From assembly GCF_004323595.1 (NCBI RefSeq), contig NZ_AP019373.1, positions 868,001 to 932,000 of the forward strand: a stretch of DNA of 64,000 nt, in the 5' to 3' direction. Below are positions 14,101-22,954 of the stretch, piece after piece. This stretch comes from Sulfuricystis thermophila (GTDB lineage Bacteria > Pseudomonadota > Gammaproteobacteria > Burkholderiales > Rhodocyclaceae). The position numbers and the translations under genes were made by a program. How positions within the stretch are numbered: position 1 is the first letter of the stretch; each line of letters begins with the position of its first letter. The notes below the pieces were generated by a model. The model was not told the origin of the DNA and searched no databases. It saw nothing but the letters and a program-made list of their open reading frames with translations.

Positions 14101-15071
14101 AGGTAGGAGGCGGAAAAGACCAGCCGGTATTTTTCCTTGCCTTCGGCGCCCTGCTGGTCGGCCGATTCGTTGAGACGGGTCCACACCGCTTTCTTGATGC
14201 CGAAGGCGAAGCTCATGTTGTCCTTGTAGAGCCTCAGCCCCGGCATGAGATAGAGCATTCTGCCGCCGGTGGCCTCGGCCGGCGCGCCGTTTTCGATGTC
14301 GCGGCCCAGTTGCAGGTATTGCGCCTCCAGTACGCCATCGAGCCGCAGGCGATGCTCGGCATGCGAGTGGAGACGTTGCGCGAGGCCGAGGTTCAACCGA
14401 TTCTCGGTGCCGAATTTCATCGTCTGGCCGTCGTCGTAACGGTATTCGCGGAAACGGATCGTCGAGGCTTCGAGGTTGAAGGTGATATCACGCGTCAGCT
14501 GCTTGGTCGCCGTGACGCCGAGGCTGAGCGCCGGTTTGCCGAAACCGTGTGCTTTGCCGGGATCGATCGTCCCGTCGGCGAGCCGATGGTTGGCGTTGCC
14601 GGTCGGCAAGGTGCTACCGAAGAACACGGTGAAATGCCAGTCTTCCATGTCGTCGAGGCTCTCGTGCGCCGGCACGAGTTTGAGCCCGCCATCGTATTTG
14701 AAACCGATCTGGCCCATGACCGAGACATCGGCCCAGCCTTTCGAATCGAGCCCGCCGGGCTCGTCGATCTTGACGTGATAGGGGACGAAGAAATAGGCCG
14801 AGAACCAGGGGGTGAACCCGTGGCCCAGCCCCAGCATCCAGTAGTTGGCATAATCGCTTTCCGGATTGGCAGGGTCCGGATCATAGGTCTTGAATTTCGC
14901 ATGATCGAGCTTGGCATAGAGCAGCGTTTTGCCGACGGGCAGGACGGCGGAACTCGCCGACTCGACCGGCGCGCCCGGCCCTTCGAGGGCGGCCGCGCCG
15001 ACACCGGCGACGCCGTGATGGGCGAGCGCGACAGTCGGCGAAAGCAGCAGGGAGATCATGAGGCGTTTCAT
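14094..15071 (-). CDS. Outer-membrane beta-barrel protein of the nickel operon
   Basis: A 325-aa protein with a signal peptide (residues 1-18, ending VALAHH) and a mature part dominated by short alternating amphipathic strands with aromatic girdles, ending in YRLVFSASYLF with a terminal Phe typical of outer-membrane barrels. It resembles the broad 'transporter' barrel families found in metal-handling operons. The start at 15071 has a GGAGG site and overlaps the nikL stop by four bases. Position inside nikKLMQO suggests it lets nickel or a nickel complex cross the outer membrane; that is inference. Confidence 0.75.
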   Translation of the reverse strand: MKRLMISLLLSPTVALAHHGVAGVGAAALEGPGAPVESASSAVLPVGKTLLYAKLDHAKFKTYDPDPANPESDYANYWMLGLGHGFTPWFSAYFFVPYHVKIDEPGGLDSKGWADVSVMGQIGFKYDGGLKLVPAHESLDDMEDWHFTVFFGSTLPTGNANHRLADGTIDPGKAHGFGKPALSLGVTATKQLTRDITFNLEASTIRFREYRYDDGQTMKFGTENRLNLGLAQRLHSHAEHRLRLDGVLEAQYLQLGRDIENGAPAEATGGRMLYLMPGLRLYKDNMSFAFGIKKAVWTRLNESADQQGAEGKEKYRLVFSASYLF

Positions 15072-15499
15072 CGTTTCCTCCGCAGGAAAAGTTGCCAGAG
15101 ACCAAACAGGCCGAAGATCAAGGCGATGCCGCTCAAGGCGATGAGCCAGCGTGGCGGCGTCGGATCGGCGGCGGGCGTTGCCAAAGCGGCGGCATCGTGG
15201 ATCGGCACGGTGATTTCCTGGCTCACCCCATGGCCATCGGCCGAGGTGGCCGCAAGTTGCCATTTCTCGTGTTGGCCGGGCAGGAAAACGATGCGGCCGG
15301 CGGCGTCGGTGTTGCCGACCTGCTGCGGCGTGGGTTGTCCTGCGGCGGTGAGGGCGTATTTTTCGTAAGCGAAGGGCTCGCCATTGGCATAGGAAAGCGT
15401 GATCACCACGGCGCGCGAGGGTTCGATGCGCATGTGCACTTCGTGCGCCGCCACGAGGGGGCTCAAGCCAAGCAGCAACAGGCCGAGAAAACGCTTCAT
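15068..15499 (-). CDS. nikL: NikL-like accessory protein with one C-terminal membrane helix
   Basis: A 143-aa protein with a signal sequence (cleaved near LVAAHE), a periplasmic beta-rich domain (residues 20-105) and one C-terminal membrane helix (WLIALSGIALIFGLFGLWQLF) ending in RRKR. The mature N-terminus begins with His-Glu-Val-His, suitable for metal binding. Size, layout and position between nikK and nikM match NikL of NikKLMQO nickel transporters. The assignment rests mainly on operon context. Confidence 0.75.
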   Translation of the reverse strand: MKRFLGLLLLGLSPLVAAHEVHMRIEPSRAVVITLSYANGEPFAYEKYALTAAGQPTPQQVGNTDAAGRIVFLPGQHEKWQLAATSADGHGVSQEITVPIHDAAALATPAADPTPPRWLIALSGIALIFGLFGLWQLFLRRKR

Positions 15500-16209
15500 T
15501 GCGGCAGCTCGAATTGCAGCGTAGCCGCCATGATCTCGACATCGGCCTTGCCGTCGGCAAGCGGCTGCTCGAGGCTTGCCGAGATGAGCTGCAGCCCGCC
15601 ATGGCGCAGACGGATCGCGATCTTGCCTTGCGGGTCGGTCGTGCCGCGCGTCTCGCCGTGATAGGCCACCGGCACGTTCGCCTGCGGCTTGCCGGAGAGA
15701 ACGACCTGCACGATGAGTTTGTCGCCGGGTTTGAGCGTGAATGGATCGGCTTCCGGCACGATTTCCAGCCCTTCGCTCAAAGGGTTTGCAAAGGGCGGCG
15801 CCCAGCGCTCGAGCCGCTTGATGCTCTCGGAAGAGCGCCAGCTCTTGATGGCACCAGGCGCTTGCGGCTTCGGCACGTTCTTCGTCTCCCACGGCGTCTT
15901 GCTCCAATAGCCGGAAGAAGCGGTAATGAGGAGCGCCGCACACTCGCCGCTGGCTTTCCAGGGCGCGGGGCTTGTCGCAGCGAGCGGACGTTTCCCGCCA
16001 CGGCCATCGAAACAGCTGGCGGCGGTGACGAAATTCTTGCCATAGTCCATCGTTTCGGCGCCGGCATGGGCGCTGTGGCGATGGCCTTGATACAGGGTGA
16101 ATTGCTGGCCGGATTTTTCGATCCACAGATCGTGGGCGAAGGCCGTCGGGGCGCCCAGGCACAGTAAAGCTGCAAGACGCAGCAGGGTGAGCGGGAAAGG
16201 ACGGGTCAT
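15496..16209 (-). CDS. nikK: DUF4198-family periplasmic nickel protein NikK
   Basis: A 237-aa periplasmic protein. After a signal peptide (cleaved near TAFAHD) the mature start AHDLWIEKSGQQFTLYQGHRHSAHAG is typical of DUF4198, with several His that could bind nickel. The C-terminal half is a transthyretin-like beta domain (KLIVQVVLSGKPQANVPVAY). It is the first gene of the operon; the start at 16209 lies ten bases from a NikR operator, so repression by nickel-loaded NikR would act on the whole operon. DUF4198 proteins also occur with cobalt and other uptake systems; the operator settles on nickel. Confidence 0.8.
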   Translation of the reverse strand: MTRPFPLTLLRLAALLCLGAPTAFAHDLWIEKSGQQFTLYQGHRHSAHAGAETMDYGKNFVTAASCFDGRGGKRPLAATSPAPWKASGECAALLITASSGYWSKTPWETKNVPKPQAPGAIKSWRSSESIKRLERWAPPFANPLSEGLEIVPEADPFTLKPGDKLIVQVVLSGKPQANVPVAYHGETRGTTDPQGKIAIRLRHGGLQLISASLEQPLADGKADVEIMAATLQFELPQ

Positions 16210-16218
16210 CGCTGCCTC

Positions 16219-16246
16219 GTATGAAGAAAATCGAGCTTCATCATAC
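16219..16246. promoter_or_regulatory. NikR operator (GTATGA, 16 bases, TCATAC)
   Basis: GTATGA at 16219-16224 and TCATAC at 16241-16246 are separated by exactly 16 bases, identical to the operator described for Escherichia coli NikR. It lies just upstream of nikK, so bound NikR would block the nickel operon when nickel is plentiful. No nikR gene is in the window. Confidence 0.9.
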
Positions 16247-16344
16247 GAAGCGTGCCGGGGAAAAGCAAGCGGGGCAGGCCGATCGGCTGCGCGGGTCACG
16301 GATGGCGACATGCGCGGCGACATGCGCGTTAAGATGGTGGCGCC

Positions 16345-17127
16345 ATGAGCCGAGCCGATTCTTCCAAGCTTCCATTCCCCGTCCGATTTGGGTTGCTGCG
16401 CGCTATCGAGAGCGAATGGCGTTTCGTGCGTTTCTTCGCGCTGTTATTGACCGCGGCGCTGTCGTTCGGGAGCTATCGATCCGCTGTGCGCCGAGCGGTG
16501 GCGCAGGCGTTGTGCTTCGCGGCGGGCGAGGCGCTGCCGGGCTATGCGCTGTTCTCGGCGCTCTTCGCCGCGGTGACGACGCACATCGTCGCGGTGAGCG
16601 CCGCCAGCTACGGCCTTTCTCATCTGGCGCTCGAAGGGGTGGTGCGCGTCTTCGTCGTCGAACTCCTGCCTCTCGCGGCAGCCTTGTTCGTCGCGATGCG
16701 CTCAGGCTTGGCGGTGCTCGATCATCTCGCCGGGCTGCGTGCCCATGGCGAGCCGTTGGCCGTGGGTGAGGCCTTCCTGCGCATCGTGCTGCCCGGTTTC
16801 ATCGGCAACCTGTTCGCCACGCTGCTGCTGACGCTGGCGAGCAGCCTGATCGCGCTGCTCGTGGCTTATCTCATCGTCTATGGCCTCACCCCCTGGGGAA
16901 TTGCCGGTTTCTCGCGACTCGTCGGTCAGGTGTTCGACCCGGTGACCCTGCCCGGATTTCTGCTCAAGACAGTGCTGTTCGGTCTGGCCGTCGGGGCGGC
17001 GCCGGCCACGGTGGCGCTCGATACGCCGCGCCGCGCCGCGGCGGGCAGCGAAATGCGCGTGATGGCGCGGCTGTTCCTTTCTCTCGTGCTGATCGAAGGT
17101 GCGAGTCTCATCGTGCTGCATCTGTGA
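16345..17127 (+). CDS. MlaE-family lipid ABC transporter permease
   Basis: Inner-membrane permease of an MCE-type lipid transport system, 260 aa with about five or six hydrophobic segments. The family pattern (an LPGF-x-GNLFATLLLTLASSLIALLVAYLI region, then TLPGFLLKTVLFGLAVG) is recognisable. The next gene is the MCE substrate-binding protein, with the stop and start nearly touching. An ATPase gene normally lies between or before these; here none is found, so the ATPase must be encoded elsewhere or shared. Confidence 0.82.
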   Translation: MSRADSSKLPFPVRFGLLRAIESEWRFVRFFALLLTAALSFGSYRSAVRRAVAQALCFAAGEALPGYALFSALFAAVTTHIVAVSAASYGLSHLALEGVVRVFVVELLPLAAALFVAMRSGLAVLDHLAGLRAHGEPLAVGEAFLRIVLPGFIGNLFATLLLTLASSLIALLVAYLIVYGLTPWGIAGFSRLVGQVFDPVTLPGFLLKTVLFGLAVGAAPATVALDTPRRAAAGSEMRVMARLFLSLVLIEGASLIVLHL

Positions 17128-17129
17128 TC

Positions 17130-18074
17130 ATGGACACGGAACCCGTCGAACGCGATCCGCTGGCTACGCCGATTGCGCATGCCACCGCCAAGGCCTATCT
17201 ACTCTTGGCCTTGCTCATCGCCCTGCTTGCCGGCTTCGTGCTGTACGTGATGCACGCGCGTGGGGTGTTCGAGGAGAAACGGCATTTCGTGCTGCTGGCG
17301 GAAAATTCTGAAGGGGTTGCCGTCGGCATGGACATGACCTTTTCCGGCTTTGCGATCGGCCGGGTGGCGAAGATCGAGCTGGGAGAAGACGGCAAGGCGC
17401 ACATCCATGTCGAGGTGCCAGTCAAGGATGCCCGCTGGCTGCGCACATCCTCGGTGTTCACGCTCGAACGCGGTCTCGTCGGCGGCACAAAGTTGCGCGC
17501 CTACACCGGCATCCTCGACGATCCGCCGCTCGAAGAAGGGGCGCGCCGCGAGGTCTTGATCGGTGATGCCACGGCCGGCATTCCGCAGCTCGTCGCGACG
17601 ATGCGCGAGCTGATTGAAAACCTCAAGCGCATGACGGGCGAGGAAGCGGCGCTCAATAGAAGTCTGGCCAATGTCGAAACCCTCACCGGCCGGATGACGG
17701 GCAAAGGCGGCGCCTTGCCCGGCCTGATCGGCGAAGACGGCGCACAGCGGATCCTCGCCGCGCTCGAGCGCACCAACCGCCTGATCGACACGGCGGAAGC
17801 GAAGATCGCCGGCTCCGGCGGCGTGCTCGATACGTCACTGGCGGCCGTCGACGAGCTGCGCCGCTTGCTGGCGGCGGCGCGCGAAAGTCTCAGGAAAGTC
17901 GATGCGACGCTCGATGAAGCGCAGAAGATCGCCGTGAATGCGCGCGTGGCGAGCGAAGATCTCGATGTCTTGCGCGCCGAGGTCGAGGGGAGTCTGCGGC
18001 GCATCTCCCAGCTCGTCGAGGAGGTCAATCGCAAGTGGCCGTTTGCGAGAGATCGGGAGCTCAAGCTGCCATGA
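17130..18074 (+). CDS. MCE-domain (MlaD-like) lipid-binding protein
   Basis: A 314-aa protein anchored by one N-terminal helix (YLLLALLIALLAGFVLYVM), followed by the MCE domain (residues 45-140: FVLLAENSEGVAVGMDMTFSGFAIGRVAKIEL) and a long helical C-terminal region. MCE proteins form rings that carry phospholipids across the periplasm with an MlaE permease, which is the preceding gene. The start could also be the GTG at 17124. The following lipoprotein gene overlaps the stop by four bases, so all three are one unit. Confidence 0.88.
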   Translation: MDTEPVERDPLATPIAHATAKAYLLLALLIALLAGFVLYVMHARGVFEEKRHFVLLAENSEGVAVGMDMTFSGFAIGRVAKIELGEDGKAHIHVEVPVKDARWLRTSSVFTLERGLVGGTKLRAYTGILDDPPLEEGARREVLIGDATAGIPQLVATMRELIENLKRMTGEEAALNRSLANVETLTGRMTGKGGALPGLIGEDGAQRILAALERTNRLIDTAEAKIAGSGGVLDTSLAAVDELRRLLAAARESLRKVDATLDEAQKIAVNARVASEDLDVLRAEVEGSLRRISQLVEEVNRKWPFARDRELKLP

Positions 18075-18712
18075 GGTACTGGTTGGCGTTGTTACTGCTG
18101 CTTTCCGGTTGTGCCGGCGGACCGGCCGTGCCGGACTGGCAGGCCAACGCCCATGCGGCGCTCGCCAGTTACACGAGCGCCTATTTTGCCGGCCACGAGC
18201 GTGTTGCCCGGCAGGAGCTCGAGCGCGCCCGCAGAGAGGTTTCCCGCACCGGCGATGCAAGCCAGATGGCGCGGGTGGAGCTCACCGTCTGCGCACTGGC
18301 CGTCGCCAGCCTCGCCTCCTCCGAGTGCCCGGCTTTCGAGGCGCTCGAGCAGGATGCCGATGCTGCGGCCAAGGCGTATGCTGACTATCTCGCCGGCCGC
18401 TGGGAGAGGCTCGATGCCGAGCGCTTGCCCCCGGCGCAACGCGGTGTGCCGGCAAGCCGCGATGCGCTCGCGACACTTTCCGCGATCGACGAGCCGCTGT
18501 CGCGACTGGTTGCGGCTGCCGTGCTGTTGCACGCCGGCCGCCTGCCGCCGGCAGGCATCGCGCTGGCGATCGACACCGCGGCGAAGCAGGGCTGGCGGCG
18601 GCCGCTCCTCGCCTGGCTGGGCTTCGACCGCGACCGCTGCCGGGCCGCAGGAGATGCTGAGTGCGCCGCTGCGCGGCAGCGGCGCATCGATTACCTGAGC
18701 GGTGCCCGGTAG
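18071..18712 (+). CDS. Lipoprotein, probable accessory of the MCE transporter
   Basis: A 213-aa protein with a lipoprotein signal (lipobox LLSGC, Cys14). The rest is Ala/Arg/Glu-rich and helical with several repeat-like segments; I do not recognise a named family. The gene overlaps the MCE gene and ends ten bases before tsaB. ABC-type lipid transporters often have a lipoprotein subunit encoded at this position, though those usually carry an ABC-auxiliary domain I cannot confirm here. Confidence 0.7.
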   Translation: MRYWLALLLLLSGCAGGPAVPDWQANAHAALASYTSAYFAGHERVARQELERARREVSRTGDASQMARVELTVCALAVASLASSECPAFEALEQDADAAAKAYADYLAGRWERLDAERLPPAQRGVPASRDALATLSAIDEPLSRLVAAAVLLHAGRLPPAGIALAIDTAAKQGWRRPLLAWLGFDRDRCRAAGDAECAAARQRRIDYLSGAR

Positions 18713-18722
18713 AATCCGCCGC

Positions 18723-19418
18723 GTGAAACTGATTGCCTTCGAAGCGGCCACGCGCCGCCTGTCCGTCGCCTTGTGGTGCGACGGCACCGTGAGCGAAAAA
18801 TGCGCGGATTTCGCCAATGGCGGCTCCGAAGTGCTGCTGCCCTGGGCGCTGGAATTGCTCGCTGAAAGCGGGCTGACGTTGAAACAGCTCGATGGCATCG
18901 CCTTCGGCGCCGGCCCCGGCGGCTTTACCGGTTTGCGGCTGGCTTGCGGCGTCACGCAGGGGCTCGCCTGTGGCCTCGATCTGCCGCTGGTGCCGGTATC
19001 GACCCTGGCCGCGCTGGCCCTGGCGGCGGGCGACGGTTTAGTGCTCACCTGCCTCGATGCGCGGATGAACGAAGTCTATCTCGGCGCCTATCGGGTTGCC
19101 GGGGGGGAGGTCACGGCGCTGATGGCGCCGAAAGTCGGCGCTGGCGGAACGGCACCCCTGCCGGAAGGCGATGGCTTCCGCGGGGTCGGCGATGGCTTTG
19201 CGACACCGCACGGCGAGGCGATCCGCGCCCGCATGGGTGGACGTCTCGAAGCCGTCGATGCGGCGCTATTTCCGAGCGCCGCGGCTTGCGCGCGGCTCGC
19301 CGCCCCGTTGCTCGCGCGTGGCGAAGGCGTGTCGGCGAGAGAGGCGCAGCCGGTCTATCTGCGTGACAAGGTGGCGCTCACCGTCGCGGAACGCCGCGCG
19401 CGCGGCGGTGAGAAATGA
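18723..19418 (+). CDS. tsaB: tRNA threonylcarbamoyladenosine protein TsaB
   Basis: Partner of TsaD and TsaE in making the universal t6A37 modification of ANN-decoding tRNAs. The 231-aa protein has the ASKHA-fold features AFEAATRRLSVALW and the conserved AFGAGPGGFTGLRLACG. I chose GTG 18723, at the start of the conserved KLIAFEAAT segment. rimI overlaps its stop by four bases, a common bacterial pairing. Confidence 0.95.
   Translation: MKLIAFEAATRRLSVALWCDGTVSEKCADFANGGSEVLLPWALELLAESGLTLKQLDGIAFGAGPGGFTGLRLACGVTQGLACGLDLPLVPVSTLAALALAAGDGLVLTCLDARMNEVYLGAYRVAGGEVTALMAPKVGAGGTAPLPEGDGFRGVGDGFATPHGEAIRARMGGRLEAVDAALFPSAAACARLAAPLLARGEGVSAREAQPVYLRDKVALTVAERRARGGEK
19131..19154 (-). repeat. 24-base dispersed motif, copy 4
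   Basis: On the minus strand: TGCCGT, TCC, GCCAGCGCCGA, C, TTT. It lies antisense inside tsaB and is translated from the plus strand as KVGAGGTA. Confidence 0.85.
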
Positions 19419-19852
19419 GTTTCGTGCCGATGACGCCGGAAGATATCGATGCGGTGCTGGCCATCGAGGAGGCGGTGCAGGAATTTCCCTGGACGCGCGG
19501 CAATTTTCTCGATGCGCTCGCCGCCGGTTATGATGCCTGGGTAATGCGCGAAGGCGACCGCCTGATCGGCTTCGCGGTGCTGATGTATGCGGTCGATGAG
19601 GCGCATCTGCTGGTGATCGGCATCGCGCCGGATCGGCAGCGCGCCGGACGTGGCCGCGCACTGCTCGAATTCCTCGCCGCGCGGGCGCGCACGGCCGGCA
19701 TGACGCGCCTGCTGCTCGAGGTGCGTCCCTCGAATCTGCCGGCAGTCGCTTTCTACCGGCAGGCAGGCTTCGTCGAAATCGGCCGGCGGCGGGCTTACTA
19801 TCCGGCACGTGAAGGAAGGGAAGATGCCATCGTGATGGCCAGGAAACCATGA
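19415..19852 (+). CDS. rimI: Ribosomal protein S18 alanine N-acetyltransferase
   Basis: GNAT-family enzyme that acetylates the N-terminus of ribosomal protein S18. The 145-aa protein has the acetyl-CoA loop IAPDRQRAGRGRALLEFL, and VRPSNLPAVAFYRQAGFVEIGRRRAYY of the family core. The ATG overlaps the tsaB stop. The tsaB-rimI-uracil glycosylase order, each overlapping by four bases, implies a translationally coupled unit. Confidence 0.93.
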   Translation: MSFVPMTPEDIDAVLAIEEAVQEFPWTRGNFLDALAAGYDAWVMREGDRLIGFAVLMYAVDEAHLLVIGIAPDRQRAGRGRALLEFLAARARTAGMTRLLLEVRPSNLPAVAFYRQAGFVEIGRRRAYYPAREGREDAIVMARKP

Positions 19853-20541
19853 ACCGCGAACAGTTGATCAAGGAAATGGGCCTCGGCCCGATCTGGAAAC
19901 TGCGCCAGCCGGCGAAGAAAAGGGGCGGCGAGGCAGCGCCTGCCTTGTCGCCATCGGTCGATGAGCGCACCGCCGCGATCGCCGCGATGAGCTGGGAGGA
20001 ATTGCGGCAAGCCGTCGCGACCTGCACGGCCTGTGAGCTGTACAAGACGCGCAAGCAGGCGGTGCTCGGCGTCGGCGACATCCATGCCGACTGGCTGTTC
20101 GTCGGCGAAGGGCCGGGCGCCGAGGAAGACGAGCGCGGCGAACCCTTCGTCGGTCAGGCGGGAAAGCTTCTCGATGCGATGCTCGCCGCGGTCGGTCTCA
20201 AGCGCGGTGAGAACGTCTATATCGCCAATGCGGTGAAATGCCGGCCGCCCAACAACCGCACGCCGGAAGCCGCTGAGACGGCGGCCTGCTGGCCGTTTCT
20301 CGCGCGGCAGATCGAGCTGATCCGCCCGAAGTTGATCGTCGCGCTCGGCAAGCCCGCCGCACAGACTTTGCTGCAGCAGGAGGTGACGATCGCCAAGGCG
20401 CGCGGGATCGTCCATGACTTTGCCGGCATACCCTTGATCGTCACCTACCATCCCGCCTATCTGCTGCGCAACCTGCCGGACAAGGCCAAGGCCTGGGAGG
20501 ACCTCTGTTTCATGCGCAGGACGATGGCAGGGCTCCGGTAA
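19849..20541 (+). CDS. Family 4 uracil-DNA glycosylase (iron-sulfur)
   Basis: Removes uracil from DNA to start base-excision repair. The 230-aa protein has the four cysteines expected for a [4Fe-4S] cluster (ATCTACELYKTR, VKCRPPNNR and ETAAC), the active-site region VGEGPGAEEDERGEPFVGQAG, and TYHPAYLLR near the C-terminus. The first 50 residues are a variable tail sometimes described as phage polymerase-like. Its gene overlaps rimI and is followed nine bases later by surE. Confidence 0.93.
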   Translation: MNREQLIKEMGLGPIWKLRQPAKKRGGEAAPALSPSVDERTAAIAAMSWEELRQAVATCTACELYKTRKQAVLGVGDIHADWLFVGEGPGAEEDERGEPFVGQAGKLLDAMLAAVGLKRGENVYIANAVKCRPPNNRTPEAAETAACWPFLARQIELIRPKLIVALGKPAAQTLLQQEVTIAKARGIVHDFAGIPLIVTYHPAYLLRNLPDKAKAWEDLCFMRRTMAGLR

Positions 20542-20550
20542 AATCGCGTC

Positions 20551-21294
20551 ATGAATATCCTGCTCTCCAACGACGACGGCTATTCGGCCCCGGGGCTCGT
20601 CGCGCTCGCCGCGGCCTTGCAGGATCTGGGCAAGGTCACCGTGGTGGCGCCCGAGCGGAACAGGAGCGGCGCTTCGAATTCGCTGACCCTCGATCGCCCC
20701 CTGCTGCTCAAGACGGCGGAGAACGGTTTCCACTATGTGAATGGCACGCCCAGCGACTGCGTGCATCTGGCGGTGACCGGCATGCTGCCACAAGAGCCGG
20801 ACATGGTGATTTCCGGCATCAACCTCGGCGCCAACATGGGCGATGACACGATCTATTCCGGCACCGTCGCGGCGGCGATGGAAGGCTATCTGCTCGGCAT
20901 CCCCGCGCTGGCCATCTCGCTGGCGAGCTTCGCGGGGCGCCATTTCGAGACGGCGGCACGCGTCGCCCGAACCTTGGTCGAGCAATTTTGCGCTCGGCCC
21001 TTTGGTGCGCCGGTGCTCTTGAACGTCAATGTCCCGGACGTGCCGATCGAAGCGCTCGCCGGCTGGGAAGTGACCCGGCTGGGGCGGCGCCACAAGGCCG
21101 AGCCGGTGGTCAAGCAGGTCTCCCCGCGCGGCGACACGGTGTATTGGATCGGGCCCGCCGGTGCGGCGGCCGATGCCGGCGAGGGCACGGATTTCCATGC
21201 GGTCGCGCAGGGCAGGGTGTCGATCACGCCGTTGCAGATCGACTTGACGCACAACGCCCAGCTCGGCCGCGTGCGGGAGTGGCTCGGACGATGA
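20551..21294 (+). CDS. surE: 5'-nucleotidase / stationary-phase survival protein SurE
   Basis: Metal-dependent nucleoside monophosphate phosphatase of 247 aa. Key motifs are NDDGYSAPG at the start, [26 protein letters not shown] and [19 protein letters not shown]. It opens the widely conserved surE-pcm-nlpD-rpoS stress block; the pcm start overlaps its stop by four bases. Confidence 0.97.
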   Translation: MNILLSNDDGYSAPGLVALAAALQDLGKVTVVAPERNRSGASNSLTLDRPLLLKTAENGFHYVNGTPSDCVHLAVTGMLPQEPDMVISGINLGANMGDDTIYSGTVAAAMEGYLLGIPALAISLASFAGRHFETAARVARTLVEQFCARPFGAPVLLNVNVPDVPIEALAGWEVTRLGRRHKAEPVVKQVSPRGDTVYWIGPAGAAADAGEGTDFHAVAQGRVSITPLQIDLTHNAQLGRVREWLGR

Positions 21295-21956
21295 ACGCGC
21301 ATGTCGGCTTGCGTGGCGTCGGCATGACCTCGGAGCGCACGCGCGCGCGCATGATCGAACGCCTGCGCGAACAGGGCATCAAGAACGAACAGGTGCTGAT
21401 GGCGCTCGGCGTCGTGCCGCGCCACATCTTCGTCGAGCCGGCGATGGCGCACCGCGCTTATGAGGACACCGCGCTGCCGCTGATCCTCGGCCAGACCATC
21501 TCGCAGCCCTACATCGTCGCGCGCATGATCGAGCTGTTGCTCGAAGGTCGCGCCGGGCTCGGCAAGACCCTGGAGGTGGGCGCCGGCTGCGGCTATCAAG
21601 CGGCCGTGCTCGCCCAGCTGACGCGCGAAGTCTATGGCATCGAACGGCTCGCCTCGCTACTGGCGCGGGCGCGCGAGAACCTCAAGGCCCTGCGCCTTGC
21701 GCGCGTGCGCCTCAAGCATGGCGATGGCATGATGGGGCTGCCCGAAGCGGCGCCGTTCGAATCGATCATCGTCGCCGCGGCGGCTGCGGCCGTGCCGCAG
21801 GCATTGAAGGACCAGTTGGCGGTCGGCGGACGCCTGGTGATGCCGGTCGGCAGCGGCGCGCAGACGCTGATGGTCGTCGAGCGCACCGCGCAGGGCTGGA
21901 AGGAAAGCCTCTTCGAGGCGGTGCGCTTCGTACCGCTGCTGCCTGGAGTCGCCTGA
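21291..21956 (+). CDS. pcm: Protein-L-isoaspartate O-methyltransferase
   Basis: Repairs isoaspartyl residues in ageing proteins using S-adenosylmethionine. At 221 aa it matches the family, with the SAM-binding loop [33 protein letters not shown] near the substrate site and [14 protein letters not shown]. The ATG overlaps surE, and the stop overlaps the nlpD start by one base. Confidence 0.96.
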   Translation: MNAHVGLRGVGMTSERTRARMIERLREQGIKNEQVLMALGVVPRHIFVEPAMAHRAYEDTALPLILGQTISQPYIVARMIELLLEGRAGLGKTLEVGAGCGYQAAVLAQLTREVYGIERLASLLARARENLKALRLARVRLKHGDGMMGLPEAAPFESIIVAAAAAAVPQALKDQLAVGGRLVMPVGSGAQTLMVVERTAQGWKESLFEAVRFVPLLPGVA

Positions 21957-22954
21957 TGAGACGCAAAATCTTCACCCTCGCGCTGCTCCTCCTCGCCGGC
22001 TGCGCCAGCACCGTGCCGGCGCCCGTGACCGAGGTGCAATCGGCCGCGCGCATCGAGACGCCGCGTGTGGCTCGGCCTGCCGAACCCGTGGGCAAGGTGC
22101 ATGTCGTCAGGAAGGGCGATACCCTCTACAGCATCGCCCGCGAGCATGGTCTGAGTCCGCGCGACCTCGCCGCTTGGAACGGTCTCGACAACACGAGCCG
22201 CATCAGCGTCGGCCAGACCCTGCGTCTGACCCCGCCCGGCGCGCCACCGGCGCCTGCTGCAGGGGCGGCGCCATCCCCGGAAGGCGCCGAAGTGCGCCCG
22301 GTCATCGGCAGCGGCGCCGTCGTTGCCCGTCCGCTCGACGGCGCTCCCGCCGGTAGTGCCGTCCCGCCAGCGCCGACGGTGGTGCCCGGCAGCCATGATG
22401 CCGTCAAGCGCGCGCCGAAAGGCGGCAAGCTGCCTTACTCGGCAGAGAATCTCGCTCTGCTCAAGGGCGAATCCGCACCGCCGCCCGCAGCGGCCGCTGC
22501 GCCCGTGCCCGCCCCCGCAAATCCTGCTGCGCCAGCTGCGCCGGCGACATCGCCTGGCGCTGCGACGGACTCTGGTATCGACTGGCTCTGGCCCGCCAGC
22601 GGCAAGCTCATCGCCACGTTCAGCGATGGCAACGGTGGCGCGCAGGCGATCAACCGCGGCATCGACATCGCCGGCAAGATCGGCGATCCGGTGCGCGCCG
22701 CCGCCGCCGGCAAGGTGATCTTCGTCGGCGTCTATCCGAAGCATGGCAATCTCGTCGTGTTGCTGCACGCCGATGGCTACAGCAGCGTCTATGCCCACAA
22801 CAGTCGCATCCTCGTCAAGGAGGGCCAGATGGTCAAACGGGGCGACAAAATCGCCGAGCTCGGCGATTCCGACGCCGATCAACCCAAACTGCATTTCGAG
22901 CTGCGGCACAAGGGCAAGCCGCTCGATCCGCTGAAGCTGTTGCCCGCCCGATGA
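21956..22954 (+). CDS. nlpD: Murein hydrolase activator lipoprotein NlpD
   Basis: Envelope lipoprotein that activates amidases at the division septum. The 332-aa protein has a lipobox (LLAGC, Cys16), a LysM domain (residues 43-87: [26 protein letters not shown]), a long Pro/Ala linker and a C-terminal M23/LytM domain ([24 protein letters not shown]). The domain lacks the full zinc ligand set usual for active M23 peptidases, as expected for NlpD. In other bacteria a promoter inside nlpD drives rpoS; I could not identify one here with confidence. Confidence 0.94.
   Translation: MRRKIFTLALLLLAGCASTVPAPVTEVQSAARIETPRVARPAEPVGKVHVVRKGDTLYSIAREHGLSPRDLAAWNGLDNTSRISVGQTLRLTPPGAPPAPAAGAAPSPEGAEVRPVIGSGAVVARPLDGAPAGSAVPPAPTVVPGSHDAVKRAPKGGKLPYSAENLALLKGESAPPPAAAAAPVPAPANPAAPAAPATSPGAATDSGIDWLWPASGKLIATFSDGNGGAQAINRGIDIAGKIGDPVRAAAAGKVIFVGVYPKHGNLVVLLHADGYSSVYAHNSRILVKEGQMVKRGDKIAELGDSDADQPKLHFELRHKGKPLDPLKLLPAR
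22357..22380 (+). repeat. 24-base dispersed motif, copy 5
   Basis: TGCCGT, CCC, GCCAGCGCCGA, C, GGT (last three bases diverged). Located in the linker of nlpD and translated as AVPPAPT. Confidence 0.8.

Noticed and set aside
11866-16209. Cobalt (CbiMQO) rather than nickel transporter
   Set aside because: The perfect NikR operator and the NikK/NikL-like genes point to nickel, and no cobalamin riboswitch or cobalamin genes are present.
16313-16334. Third copy of the REP-like repeat
   Set aside because: Only the 11-base end CATGCGCGTTA is shared; the hairpin and G-rich tail are missing, so chance is likely.
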